A stretch of DNA of 64,000 nucleotides, from contig NZ_JBFRXN010000002.1 in assembly GCF_040947875.1 (NCBI RefSeq), positions 1,178,001-1,242,000 of the forward strand, in the 5' to 3' direction. The number at the start of each line of letters is the position of its first letter. The stretch's first letter is position 1. Below the pieces are notes generated by a model. That model saw nothing but the letters and a program-made list of their open reading frames with translations. It was not told the origin of the DNA and ran no database searches. The DNA comes from Pseudomonas sp. MYb118 (GTDB taxonomy: Bacteria; Pseudomonadota; Gammaproteobacteria; Pseudomonadales; Pseudomonadaceae). This document shows positions 48,420 to 56,988 of the stretch, piece by piece. A program made the translations under genes and the position numbers.

Positions 48420-49790
48420 TCATTTCACCTCTCCCAAATCAAACGCCACCGGCTTGGCCACCTTCTGCCCCACCCCGTACCAATCCAGTTTTCTGGTCAG
48501 CACCATGAACACCCCGAGCACGCCGAACAGCAGCCCCGACCCCATCAACAACGCGTAATCCTCGGCGCTCAACAGCCCGTAAAGCAGGCCATACAGAGCC
48601 ACCAGCCCCGCCGAGAAACTCAAGCCGTGGCGCACGCTGTGCAGGACATGGCAGACGTAGAACCCGATCAACGACACACAGGCGCCGGCCGACAGCAGGT
48701 ACGCCGGATCAAAGCCGATGTGCTCGGACAACGACAACAACAGCAGATAAAAGAACGCCAGCGCCACCCCCACCAATGCGTATTGCACCGGGTGCACCGC
48801 CAGGCTTTTCAGCACTTCGAAAAGGAAGAAACCGGCAAACGTCAGAACAATGAACAACAGCGCATATTTGATCGCCCGATCGCTTTTCAGGTACTGGTCA
48901 ACCGGGTCGATGAAGCTCACGCCAAAGCTGCGCCCATTGAACGCTTCACAGCTGCGGCGCAGCACGCAGTCATTCAGGGCTTCTTGCAGGTTGGTGGAGA
49001 AGAACGAGGTCTGCCACTCGGCGGAAAAGCCCTGGTCGGTGATGTCACGCTTGGCCGGCAGGTAGTTGCCGATGAAGCTGGGGTGCGGCCAGTTGGCGGT
49101 CAGCGACACGTTGCTGGTCTTGCCCACCGGCACCACCTGCAACTGGCCGGTGCCTTGCAGCTTCAGGTCGAATGCGAACGCCAGCTCGGTGTTCTGCCTG
49201 GCGTCCAACGCCGGCAACACCACGTGCACACCCTCGCCCAGCCAACCGACCTGGCTGCCCGGCACGAAGTCCAGGCGCTGGCCGTTGAGTTCGAGTTTCA
49301 AGGCATTCTCGATGCCGCGAATGTCGCTGATACCGACGGCGAGGAACGGCTGGTCGAACTGGTAATCGGCGAAATCTTCCTTGATGCCCAATTGCGCCGG
49401 CAGCGAAAAGTGTCCGTTGATACGGTTGTCGGCATGGAACAGTCGCGCCTGATAAATGCCCCGGGCACGCAGTTCCGTGGCCACCTCGCCGTCGAGTTCG
49501 AAGCGCTCCGGCAGGAAGTACAGGCGACCGCGTTCTTCGCCGACTTCCTGGTAGCGCTGGTTGGTCTTTTCGTTGAGTTTCCAGGTGCGCACCACCTTGC
49601 GGTACGGCACCACCATCAGCGGCCCGCTCAATTGCTGGCTGTAGCTGGAACTGCGGGCGATGTCTTCGAGCACGCCGTCGCGCAGTTGCTGGCGGTCCTG
49701 GATGACGCCGTTGATCATCAGCAGCGGAATCAGCAGCAACAAAATCAGCAGGGCGATGGCCCCGAGTTTCAAGGTCAGATTGCGGTTCAT
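48420..49790 (-). CDS. creD: Inner-membrane protein CreD
   Basis: 456 residues: one N-terminal transmembrane helix (LGAIALLILLLLIPLLMING), a ~290-residue periplasmic domain (DGEVATELRARGIYQARLF, FDLKLQGTGQLQVVPVGKTS), and five or so helices at the C terminus. CreD is the main target of CreBC and affects beta-lactam and envelope stress responses. ATG at 49790; the Shine-Dalgarno GGGAGAG lies in a perfect hairpin. No tandem TTCAC cre tag was seen in the 130 bases upstream. Confidence 0.92.
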   Translation of the reverse strand: MNRNLTLKLGAIALLILLLLIPLLMINGVIQDRQQLRDGVLEDIARSSSYSQQLSGPLMVVPYRKVVRTWKLNEKTNQRYQEVGEERGRLYFLPERFELDGEVATELRARGIYQARLFHADNRINGHFSLPAQLGIKEDFADYQFDQPFLAVGISDIRGIENALKLELNGQRLDFVPGSQVGWLGEGVHVVLPALDARQNTELAFAFDLKLQGTGQLQVVPVGKTSNVSLTANWPHPSFIGNYLPAKRDITDQGFSAEWQTSFFSTNLQEALNDCVLRRSCEAFNGRSFGVSFIDPVDQYLKSDRAIKYALLFIVLTFAGFFLFEVLKSLAVHPVQYALVGVALAFFYLLLLSLSEHIGFDPAYLLSAGACVSLIGFYVCHVLHSVRHGLSFSAGLVALYGLLYGLLSAEDYALLMGSGLLFGVLGVFMVLTRKLDWYGVGQKVAKPVAFDLGEVK

Positions 49791-49792
49791 GG

Positions 49793-49820
49793 GACTCTCC
49801 CTGTTTGGATGGGGAGAGTC
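49793..49820 (-). promoter_or_regulatory. Hairpin enclosing the creD ribosome-binding site
   Basis: Perfect nine-base arms GACTCTCCC (49793-49801) and GGGAGAGTC (49812-49820), ten-base loop. On the minus strand the 3' arm GGGAGAGTC is the Shine-Dalgarno, two bases before the ATG. Confidence 0.6.
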
Positions 49821-49880
49821 TGGGGTCGGTGTGTGGAGGGGTTATGTGGGGTTTATGGAGATTGTGTGGAGACTGAGCCC

Positions 49881-49905
49881 CTGTGGGAGCGAGCCTGCTC
49901 GCGAT
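49881..49905. repeat. Single REP sequence
   Basis: One arm (CTGTGGGAGCGAGCCTGCTC...) between creC and creD; no inverted partner nearby. Confidence 0.85.
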
Positions 49906-49920
49906 AGACACAACTCGGTC

Positions 49921-51339
49921 TCAAGGCAGACACAAAATCACCTCCACCCCACCCTCGACATTGCCAATCCTCAACACCCCACCATGCAACTTCGCCACTT
50001 CCTCGACAAAATTAAGCCCCAACCCGGTGCTCTTGCGCCCACTGTCCGGACGCGGCAGGGAATAAAAGCGCTCACTCAAACGCGGCAACGCATAATCCGG
50101 TATCGCCTCGGCCTGGTTGAACAGTTTCAACTCGACCCGCTCCCCCACCCGAGCAGCACTGAACCGTAACAGGCCCTGGGCCTGGGTGAAATCCAGCGCA
50201 TTTTCCAGCAGATTCGCCAGCGCCTGACGCAACAGAAACGGCTCCCCCAACCACGCCAGGTCCGGCGCGACCGCCCGCTCCACGCGCAACTGCTTGCCTT
50301 CGATACGCCCGGCCTGAGCCATCAGCAATTCATCCACCAGCCCCGCCAGCGGCACCGGCACGCGCTCCTCCAACCCCTGGCGCTGTTCCACCAGGGCCAG
50401 GTTCAACAGCCGCTCGATCAACTGCTGCATACGCACGCTTTCATTGTCGATGTTGCTGACGAAGCGCTGCTGTTGCGCCAACGGCATTTCCCCCTGCAGC
50501 AACTCCGCCGCACCGCGAATCGCCGCCAGCGGGCTTTTCAGTTCATGGGTCAGCGTGTGCACATAACGCTCGACGTAGGCCTTGCCTTCAAGCTGGGTGC
50601 GCATCTGCTCCACGGCCGTCGCCAGTTGCTCCAGCTCGCCGCCGCGATAATGCGGCACCTCGACCCGGCGCCCTTCGCTGACCGCCTGCGCGTACGCAGT
50701 CAGCCGGCGCAGCGCCGCACTCAACCACCACGACAGCAACGCGCCGAACAACAGGCCCAGACCGATCAACCCGGCGCCATACGCCAGCAAGCGGCGCTCG
50801 GTGCGGTCGACATAAGGTTGCAGCGAGCTGTTGGGCTTGGCCACGGTTACAACGCCTATGATCTGGCCGTTGTCACGGATCGCCGCCCCCACGTGCATCA
50901 CTGACGAGCTGGCATCGTCCGGGTCACTGCGAGTCGAACGCGCGCCGTACTCACCGCGCAAGGTCAGGTAAACATCGTTCCAGCGCGAATAATCCTGGCC
51001 GACCGCCGTACCGCTGGAATCCAGCACCACGATACCCTTGGCGTCGGTGACGTAGATGCGATGGTTGACCTGGTTCTTCGGCAAGCCCCAGATGCTCGCC
51101 TTCGGTTGCCGTTCGCCATAGGCCTTGAGCAACTGCGGCCAGCGGTTCTGGTTGAGGGTGCCAGCCTTGAAGTCATCGCGCAGAATCTCTGCCATCAGGT
51201 TGGCGGTATCCACCAGGGTTTCTTCCGTGGACTGGCGCACGCCAGGACGGATTTCCTCCATGACCGTGCTGAGCACAAAGTAACCGGTCAGGCCGATGAA
51301 CAGCACATAGACCAGGAAAATCCGTAGCCCGAGTGGCAT
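49921..51339 (-). CDS. creC: Sensor histidine kinase CreC
   Basis: 472 residues: N-terminal helix (IFLVYVLFIGLTGYFVL), periplasmic sensor, second helix (LLAYGAGLIGLGLLFGALLS), HAMP, then kinase with H-box TLTHELKSPLAAIRGAAELL, N-box LANLLENALDF and G-box STGLGLNFVEEV. Start MPLGLRIFLVYV at 51339 overlaps the creB stop by one base (TAATG). Phosphorylates CreB. Confidence 0.93.
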   Translation of the reverse strand: MPLGLRIFLVYVLFIGLTGYFVLSTVMEEIRPGVRQSTEETLVDTANLMAEILRDDFKAGTLNQNRWPQLLKAYGERQPKASIWGLPKNQVNHRIYVTDAKGIVVLDSSGTAVGQDYSRWNDVYLTLRGEYGARSTRSDPDDASSSVMHVGAAIRDNGQIIGVVTVAKPNSSLQPYVDRTERRLLAYGAGLIGLGLLFGALLSWWLSAALRRLTAYAQAVSEGRRVEVPHYRGGELEQLATAVEQMRTQLEGKAYVERYVHTLTHELKSPLAAIRGAAELLQGEMPLAQQQRFVSNIDNESVRMQQLIERLLNLALVEQRQGLEERVPVPLAGLVDELLMAQAGRIEGKQLRVERAVAPDLAWLGEPFLLRQALANLLENALDFTQAQGLLRFSAARVGERVELKLFNQAEAIPDYALPRLSERFYSLPRPDSGRKSTGLGLNFVEEVAKLHGGVLRIGNVEGGVEVILCLP

Positions 51340-52019
51340 TAGCTGTGCCCCGGGCTGTAGCTGTAGCCGAGGCCGCGATGGGTCTGGATCGGCTCGGCAT
51401 CGCCCTTCACCGCGCGCAACTTGGCGCGCACGCTCTTGATGTGGCTGTCGATACTGCGCTCGTAGCCGGCATCGGCCGCCACGCCCAGGGCATCGAGCAA
51501 CTGCTCGCGGCTGAACACCCGTTCGGGCTGTTCGAGCAGGCATTGCAAGAGGCGAAATTCGTGGCGGGTCAGGCTCAGCACCTGGCCGCGATAGTGGATC
51601 TGCACCCGCTCATGATCGACACGGAACAGGCCCGACGAGGGCTCGGCCTCCACACGGGGCGCCATGCGCTTGAGAATCGCGCGAACCCGCGCCGTCACTT
51701 CGCGAGGGCTGAACGGCTTGACCACGTAATCATCAGCGCCGATCTCCAGGCCCACCACCCGATCAATTTCTGCGTCACGGGCCGTGAGGAAAATCACCGG
51801 CACCTCTGAGAAACGCCGCAGTTGCTTGCAGGTTTCAAAGCCACTGATGTCGGGCAGGCCGATATCGAGAATGATCAGGTCAGCCGGCGTCTGCCGTTGA
51901 TGCTCCAGCGCGGCGGCCCCGAGGTTCAGCCAGGTGGTACTGAAACCTTCGCCCTGCAAGGCAAAAATCAGCGTATCGGCAATCGCCGCTTCGTCTTCGA
52001 CAATCAGGATGTGAGGCAT
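51339..52019 (-). CDS. creB: Response regulator CreB (OmpR family)
   Basis: 226 residues: REC domain (HILIVEDEAAIADTL; phospho-acceptor Asp in LIILDIGLPDISG; KPFSPREVTARV) and a winged-helix DNA-binding domain (RVFSREQLLDALGVAADAGY; SIDSHIKSVRAKLR). Start MPHILIVEDE at 52019. First gene of creBCD in this direction; activates creD. Confidence 0.93.
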   Translation of the reverse strand: MPHILIVEDEAAIADTLIFALQGEGFSTTWLNLGAAALEHQRQTPADLIILDIGLPDISGFETCKQLRRFSEVPVIFLTARDAEIDRVVGLEIGADDYVVKPFSPREVTARVRAILKRMAPRVEAEPSSGLFRVDHERVQIHYRGQVLSLTRHEFRLLQCLLEQPERVFSREQLLDALGVAADAGYERSIDSHIKSVRAKLRAVKGDAEPIQTHRGLGYSYSPGHS

Positions 52020-52093
52020 GGCGTCCGAGCCCGGCAGTGGAGTGGGCGAACGGTGACTCAAGCCTTACATCACGTCAATCGGGCGGGTTGAAA

Positions 52094-52597
52094 TCAGCAG
52101 TCCGGCTTGTCCGCCGTGAAACGCCGAGCCGGGTTCACCGCTGCGCCGAACTCGCGCAAGGCCTTGGCACCGATCAGCAGCGGATAGTTGAAGCTGCTGC
52201 GGTCGGTGAGGTTGACCTCGACGGTGCGCTTGACGTTGCCCAGGCACAGTTCCAGGTCGACCACCGGGCGCTTGGTCGGCGCCGCCACTTCCTCGTCATC
52301 GTCTTCTTCGGAGCGGGTCTTGATCTTGCTGATACGCGCGATCTTGTGCTCGAAGATCTTGTTGCTGGCGTCCTTGGTGGCCAGGCGGAACCGCACCCAG
52401 TCTTCGCCATCGCGGGTGAAGGTTTCGATGTCCCTGGCCGACAGCGAGGCGGTCAGCGCGCCGGTGTCCATTTTCGCCTTGAGCACTTCACCGCCGATTT
52501 CCGGCAGGGCGATGTATTCGTAGCGGCCGTACAGGGTCGGTTCGGCGGCCATGACCGGCAGGGCAACCAGGGACAAAATTGCAAGAAAAGATTTCAC
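52094..52597 (-). CDS. Exported retropepsin-like protease (RimK-associated zinc protease family)
   Basis: 167 residues: signal peptide (MKSFLAILSLVALPVMAAE) and an aspartic-protease-like fold with the active-site motif AKMDTGALTASL; family usually named ATP-dependent zinc protease/RimK-like. A charged insert RSEEDDDEEVAAPTKR lies mid-protein. It is 74 bases upstream of creB on the same strand, as in P. aeruginosa (PA0462), and may share a transcript. Substrate unknown. Confidence 0.85.
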   Translation of the reverse strand: MKSFLAILSLVALPVMAAEPTLYGRYEYIALPEIGGEVLKAKMDTGALTASLSARDIETFTRDGEDWVRFRLATKDASNKIFEHKIARISKIKTRSEEDDDEEVAAPTKRPVVDLELCLGNVKRTVEVNLTDRSSFNYPLLIGAKALREFGAAVNPARRFTADKPDC

Positions 52598-52673
52598 GTG
52601 ATCGGTGTCCTTGAGAAAGGGGCAGCGGGATTTTAGACCGCCGGCAAGGGATTCGTTCGTTCTTCAAATCGCT

Positions 52674-52737
52674 ATCGCGAGCAGGCTCGCTCCCACATTA
52701 GACAGCGCCCAACTGTGGGAGCGAGCCTGCTCGCGAG
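52674..52737. repeat. REPIN, GAGCAGGCTC subtype
   Basis: Arms 52674-52697 and 52713-52737, short loop, between the divergent protease and acyltransferase genes. Confidence 0.92.
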
Positions 52738-52865
52738 GGGCCGGTATGCCTGGCTGCATTTTTGCGAGCATACCGATAACAAGGTGAAACATTCGTCACC
52801 GGCAATTTGGCCTGCCACCCGAACCTGCTTATCATGGCCCGCCCAATGGTTTTCAAGAGTCGCCC

Positions 52866-53753
52866 ATGCGCCGCCTGCTCACTGGCTGTTTCGTCGCCCT
52901 GCTGCTGTTGCTCAACACCCTGGTCCTGATCGGGCCCTTGATGGTGTTCGCCCTGCTCAAGCTGGTCCTGCCCGGCCGTTTTCGCGATTACGCTTCCGGG
53001 GCGGTGATGTGGATCGCCGAGACCTGGTCGGAGATCGACAAGCTGATCTTCCACCTGTGCATCCCCACCCAATGGGACATTCGCGGTGGCGACGACCTGC
53101 GGCGCGACACCTCGTACCTGGTGATCAGCAACCATCAATCCTGGGTCGACATCCCGGCGCTGATCCAGACGCTGAACCGGCGCACGCCGTTCTTCAAATT
53201 CTTCCTCAAGAAGGAACTGATCTGGGTGCCGTTCCTGGGGCTGGCGTGGTGGGCGCTGGATTACCCGTTCATGAAGCGCTACACCAAGGCGTTCCTGGCG
53301 AAAAACCCGGAGCTGGCGGGCAAGGACCTGGAAATCACCAAGGCCGCCTGCGAACTGTTCAAGCGCCAGCCGGTGACCGTGGTCAATTACCTGGAAGGCA
53401 CCCGTTTCACTCCGGCGAAAAGCACCCAGCAGCAATCACCGTTCAGCCATCTGCTCAAGCCCAAGGCCGGCGGCGTGGCGTTCGTACTGGCGGCGATGGG
53501 GGAACAGCTGGACGCCATTCTCGATGTGACGGTGGTCTACCCGCAGGCGAACATCCCGGGGTTCTGGGACCTGATCAGCGGCAACGTGCCGAGGGTGATC
53601 ATTGATATCCACACCCGCGAGCTCGACCCGGCGCTGTGGCAGGGCGATTACGAAAACGACCCGGTGTTTCGCGAGTCGGTGCAGAACTGGGTCAACCAGC
53701 TCTGGACCGAGAAAGACCTTCGCATCGCCGCCCTGCGCAACGAAAGCCGCTGA
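52866..53753 (+). CDS. PlsC-type acyltransferase (YihG-like)
   Basis: 295-residue membrane-associated 1-acyl-glycerol-phosphate acyltransferase homologue. N-terminal hydrophobic helix (CFVALLLLLNTLVLIGPLMV), catalytic NHQSWVDIP (H-x4-D) near residue 90 and substrate motif LEGTRFTPAK near residue 180. Resembles the YihG/lysophosphatidic acyltransferase group active in membrane lipid remodelling. ATG at 52866. Convergent with the DUF2780 gene, one base apart. Confidence 0.9.
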   Translation: MRRLLTGCFVALLLLLNTLVLIGPLMVFALLKLVLPGRFRDYASGAVMWIAETWSEIDKLIFHLCIPTQWDIRGGDDLRRDTSYLVISNHQSWVDIPALIQTLNRRTPFFKFFLKKELIWVPFLGLAWWALDYPFMKRYTKAFLAKNPELAGKDLEITKAACELFKRQPVTVVNYLEGTRFTPAKSTQQQSPFSHLLKPKAGGVAFVLAAMGEQLDAILDVTVVYPQANIPGFWDLISGNVPRVIIDIHTRELDPALWQGDYENDPVFRESVQNWVNQLWTEKDLRIAALRNESR

Positions 53754-53754
53754 A

Positions 53755-54303
53755 TCAGCTGCCGGTGCCCCAGATACCGCCCAGGCTTTGCAGCAGCGAG
53801 CCGCCAACGCCCTGCTGACCGAGGTATTGCAGGATCAACGGGGCAAACTGGCCGACCATGCCGCTGTCCATGCCCAGGGCATCGAACGCGTTGTTCAGGT
53901 CGTTGGTGTCTTTGACGTTGCCCAAGGCATTATCCAGGCCGGCGGCCTTGCCGTTGGAACCGAGCAGACTGGCCAGCGCGCCCAACTCGCCACCGCCCGA
54001 TAATTTGTCGATGCCCGGCACGCTCTTGGCCAGCTCGGCGTAGTCGGCGGTGCTCAACTGATTCTTCGCCAGCCCCAGCATCGCCCCGGTGCCGCCGACG
54101 GCTTGTTGCGGGGTCACGTCCAGCTGACTGAGCGCACCGAGCAAGCCGGCGGTCTCGGAGGTTGGCGCAGCCTCGGTGGCAGCGTTGTCACCCTTCATGC
54201 CGGCAATGGCGCTGGCCGCATCGCCCAGACTGAACTGTGCAAACACCGGCCCGGCGGCCAGGGTCATGAGCGATGCCAGTACAAAACCGCGTGAAACCTT
54301 CAT
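53755..54303 (-). CDS. DUF2780-family exported protein
   Basis: 182 residues with a signal peptide (MKVSRGFVLASLMTLAAGPV, cleavage after VFA) and a Gly/Ala/Leu-rich helical body (VPGIDKLSGGGELGALASLL; AFDALGMDSGMVGQFAPLIL). DUF2780 (VcgC/VcgE type) has no known function. ATG at 54303 has GAGGG upstream. A terminator-like hairpin sits about 25 bases before the start. Confidence 0.85.
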   Translation of the reverse strand: MKVSRGFVLASLMTLAAGPVFAQFSLGDAASAIAGMKGDNAATEAAPTSETAGLLGALSQLDVTPQQAVGGTGAMLGLAKNQLSTADYAELAKSVPGIDKLSGGGELGALASLLGSNGKAAGLDNALGNVKDTNDLNNAFDALGMDSGMVGQFAPLILQYLGQQGVGGSLLQSLGGIWGTGS

Positions 54304-54325
54304 CCAGACACCCTCAACGAAAAAC

Positions 54326-54347
54326 CGCCCGGGAATGGGCGGTTAAA
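54326..54347 (-). terminator. Hairpin with T run directly upstream of the DUF2780 gene
   Basis: AACCGCCC/GGGCGGTT, loop ATTCCC on the minus strand, followed by TTTTT and then the ribosome-binding site. It either ends read-through from fdhA or attenuates the DUF2780 transcript. Confidence 0.65.
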
Positions 54348-54398
54348 ACAGTTCGTTGGACTAAAGCCATCGGCGATTGTTCCCCCGCCCCACCGCCA

Positions 54399-54500
54399 CT
54401 GTGGGAGCGAGCCTGCTCGCGATGGTCGTCAACGGTAACGCTGGCTACCTGACAAACTGCGCTGTCTGTGCCTCCATCGCGAGCAGGCTCGCTCCCACAG
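54399..54500. repeat. REPIN, GAGCAGGCTC subtype
   Basis: Arms 54399-54423 and 54476-54500, inverted, downstream of fdhA. Confidence 0.93.
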
Positions 54501-54540
54501 TGGGCATGGATCGGGCATAGGTGAGGTGCCGTAATAGAAA

Positions 54541-54564
54541 AAGGGCGACATTCGTCGCCCTTTC
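54541..54564 (-). terminator. Terminator of fdhA
   Basis: AAAGGGCGA/TCGCCCTTT with a six-base loop (CATTCG), about 16 bases beyond the fdhA stop. Confidence 0.75.
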
Positions 54565-54579
54565 CCTTGCGCGTATGAC

Positions 54580-55779
54580 TTACGCCGCACTGAACAACTT
54601 GTGCGGGTCGATCACAAACTTCTTCGGCACGCCGGCATCGAACTCGCCGTAGCCTTCCGGCGCCTGGTCCAGGCTGATCACCTGCACGCCCACCACTTCG
54701 GCGATGTTGATGCGGTCCCACATGATGGCTTGCATCAGCGCCCGGTTATACTTCATCACCGGAGTCTGGCCGGTGTGGAAGCTGTGGGACTTGGCCCAGC
54801 CCAGGCCAAAGCGGATGCTCAGGCTGCCCATCTTCGCGGCGGCGTCGACGGCGCCCGGGTCTTCGGTGACGTAGAGGCCGGGGATGCCGATTTTGCCGGC
54901 AACCCGGACCACGCCCATCAGCGAGTTGAGCACGGTGGCCGGCGCTTCGTGTTTCACGCCATCATGACCGTGACCACGGGCTTCGAAGCCCACGCAGTCC
55001 ACGGCGCAATCCACTTCAGGCTCGCCCAGCAGGTCGGCGATCTGCTCGTGCAGCGGTGCGTCCTTGGACAGGTCGACGATTTCAAAACCCTGGGCCTTGG
55101 CGTGGGCCAGGCGGATCGGGTTGACGTCGCCGACGATCACCACCGCCGCACCCAGTAGGCGCGCCGAAGCGGCAGACGCCAGGCCGACCGGGCCGGCACC
55201 GGCGATGTACACGGTGCTGCCTGGGCCGACACCGGCGGTCACGGCACCGTGGTAGCCGGTGGGCAGGATGTCGGAGAGGCAGGTCAGGTCACGGATTTTT
55301 TCCATGGCCTTGTCGCGGTCCGGCAGTTTCAGCAGGTTGAAGTCGGCGTACGGCACCAGCACGTATTCGGCCTGGCCGCCGGTCCAGTCGCCCATGTCGA
55401 CATAGCCGTAAGCGCCACCGGCACGGGCCGGGTTGACGGTCAGGCACACGCCGGTGTGTTGCTCCTTGCAGGAACGGCAGCGCCCGCACGCCACGTTGAA
55501 CGGTACGGAGACCAGGTCGCCGATTTTCAGGTTTTCGACGTCGCTGCCCTTCTCGATCACTTCACCAGTGATCTCGTGCCCCAGGACCAGGCCGACCTGG
55601 GCGGTGGTACGGCCGCGCACCATGTGCTGGTCGGAACCACAGATGTTGGTGGAAACCACACGCAGGATGACACCGTGCTCGATCTTCCTGCCGCGCGGGT
55701 CCTGCATTTTCGGATAGTCGATTTTCTGTACTTCGACCTTGCCAGAGCCGAGATACACCACACCACGATTGCCAGACAT
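54580..55779 (-). CDS. fdhA: Glutathione-independent formaldehyde dehydrogenase
   Basis: 399-residue zinc- and NAD-dependent dehydrogenase oxidising formaldehyde to formate. Catalytic zinc region CGSDQHMVRGRTTAQVGLVL and GHEITGEV; structural zinc cysteines CGRCRSCKEQHTGVC; NAD fold GAGPVGLASAASARLLGA. Length matches P. putida FDH. Last gene of the sarcosine cluster, where it removes formaldehyde from oxidative demethylation. Confidence 0.95.
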   Translation of the reverse strand: MSGNRGVVYLGSGKVEVQKIDYPKMQDPRGRKIEHGVILRVVSTNICGSDQHMVRGRTTAQVGLVLGHEITGEVIEKGSDVENLKIGDLVSVPFNVACGRCRSCKEQHTGVCLTVNPARAGGAYGYVDMGDWTGGQAEYVLVPYADFNLLKLPDRDKAMEKIRDLTCLSDILPTGYHGAVTAGVGPGSTVYIAGAGPVGLASAASARLLGAAVVIVGDVNPIRLAHAKAQGFEIVDLSKDAPLHEQIADLLGEPEVDCAVDCVGFEARGHGHDGVKHEAPATVLNSLMGVVRVAGKIGIPGLYVTEDPGAVDAAAKMGSLSIRFGLGWAKSHSFHTGQTPVMKYNRALMQAIMWDRINIAEVVGVQVISLDQAPEGYGEFDAGVPKKFVIDPHKLFSAA

Positions 55780-55886
55780 GCTTTCACCTCGCTGTTGTTT
55801 TTATGTAACGGACGCGTCGCCAAAGGACGGCGGCGCGCTGGTTGCTCGGGTACAGATGCTGTTCTTGTGTTGCCTGTTGTGCCGTC

Positions 55887-55978
55887 ATCGCGAGCAGGCT
55901 CGCTCCCACAGTTGATCATTGGTGTGACCAGGATTTGCAGGCAGACACAAATCCTGTGGGAGCGGGCTTGCCCGCGAT
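55887..55978. repeat. REPIN with arms of two subtypes
   Basis: Arm 55887-55911 is GAGCAGGCTC type; arm 55954-55978 is GGGCTTGCCC type. Lies between purU and fdhA. Confidence 0.9.
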
Positions 55979-55984
55979 AGCGAT

Positions 55985-56842
55985 CTAGAGAACGACCGTA
56001 CGATTGGCGTTCAAAAACACCCTTCTCTCAATGTGATACCCCACGGCCCGCGCCAACGTCAGGCCTTCAATGTCCCGCCCCTTGGCGATCAGATCTTCCG
56101 GATAGTGGCTGTGATCCACCACCTCCACGCCCTGGGCGATGATCGGACCTTCATCAAGGTCGTTGTTGATGTAATGCGCCGTCGCGCCGACCAGTTTCAC
56201 GCCCTTGTTGTAGGCCTGGTGGTACGGCTTGGCGCCCTTGAACCCCGGCAGCAGGGAGTGGTGGATGTTGATCGCCTTGCCATCGAGCTTGCGGCACAGT
56301 TCCGGCGACAAAACCTGCATGTAACGCGCAAGGATCACCAGTTCGGCGCCGGCGTCTTCGATCACTTGCAGCACCTGGCGCTCCTGCGACGGCTTGTCGT
56401 TCGGGTCCAGGGGGAAATGGTAGTACGGAATCTGGTGCCAGTCGGCCAGCGGCTTGAGATCCGGATGGTTGGACACCACCGCCGCCACGTCCATTGACAA
56501 CTGGCCGATGCGCTGGCGGTAGAGCAGGTCGTTGAGGCAGTGATCGGCCTTGGAGACCATGATCACCACTTTCGGCCGGTAGTGCGGGGGCGTCAGTTCG
56601 AAGATCATGCCGAACGACTCGCCTCGCTCCTGCAGGCCTGCGCGGAAGGATTGCTCGTCGAAGCCGTCGGGCTGACGGAATTCCACACGAATGAAAAAGC
56701 GGCCCGAAAGCCGGTCATCGAACGAATGGTGCTCGGTGACGTAGCAGCCCTGCTCGAACAGAAAGCGGGTCACCGCGTCCACGGTGCCGAGTACGCTGGG
56801 GCAGTCGGCGGTCAGGATCCATGTGTCTGGGGCGCGGCTCAT
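55985..56842 (-). CDS. purU: Formyltetrahydrofolate deformylase
   Basis: Releases formate from 10-formyl-THF, regenerating THF for sarcosine demethylation. 285 residues: N-terminal ACT domain (WILTADCPSVLGTVDAVTRF) and formyltransferase domain with catalytic Asn-His (NIHHSLLPGFKGAKPYHQAY) and Asp (NNDLDEGPIIAQG). ATG at 56842 with AGGAG nine bases upstream. Part of the sarcosine operon. Confidence 0.94.
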   Translation of the reverse strand: MSRAPDTWILTADCPSVLGTVDAVTRFLFEQGCYVTEHHSFDDRLSGRFFIRVEFRQPDGFDEQSFRAGLQERGESFGMIFELTPPHYRPKVVIMVSKADHCLNDLLYRQRIGQLSMDVAAVVSNHPDLKPLADWHQIPYYHFPLDPNDKPSQERQVLQVIEDAGAELVILARYMQVLSPELCRKLDGKAINIHHSLLPGFKGAKPYHQAYNKGVKLVGATAHYINNDLDEGPIIAQGVEVVDHSHYPEDLIAKGRDIEGLTLARAVGYHIERRVFLNANRTVVL

Positions 56843-56883
56843 AGCGGGTGACTCCTGGAACATTGATATTCTATGCGCCTCTC

Positions 56884-56974
56884 CTGTGGGAGCGGGCTTG
56901 CTCGCGAATGCGGTGTGTCAGTCGCCATTGATACAGCTGACCCAGCGCATTCGCGAGCAAGCCCGCTCCCACAG
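56884..56974. repeat. REPIN, mixed GGGCTTGCTC core
   Basis: Arms 56884-56908 and 56949-56974, matching over 28-29 bases because the complementarity continues into ATGCG/CGCAT; between soxG and purU. Confidence 0.92.
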
Positions 56975-56988
56975 GGTGGAGGGGTGAA

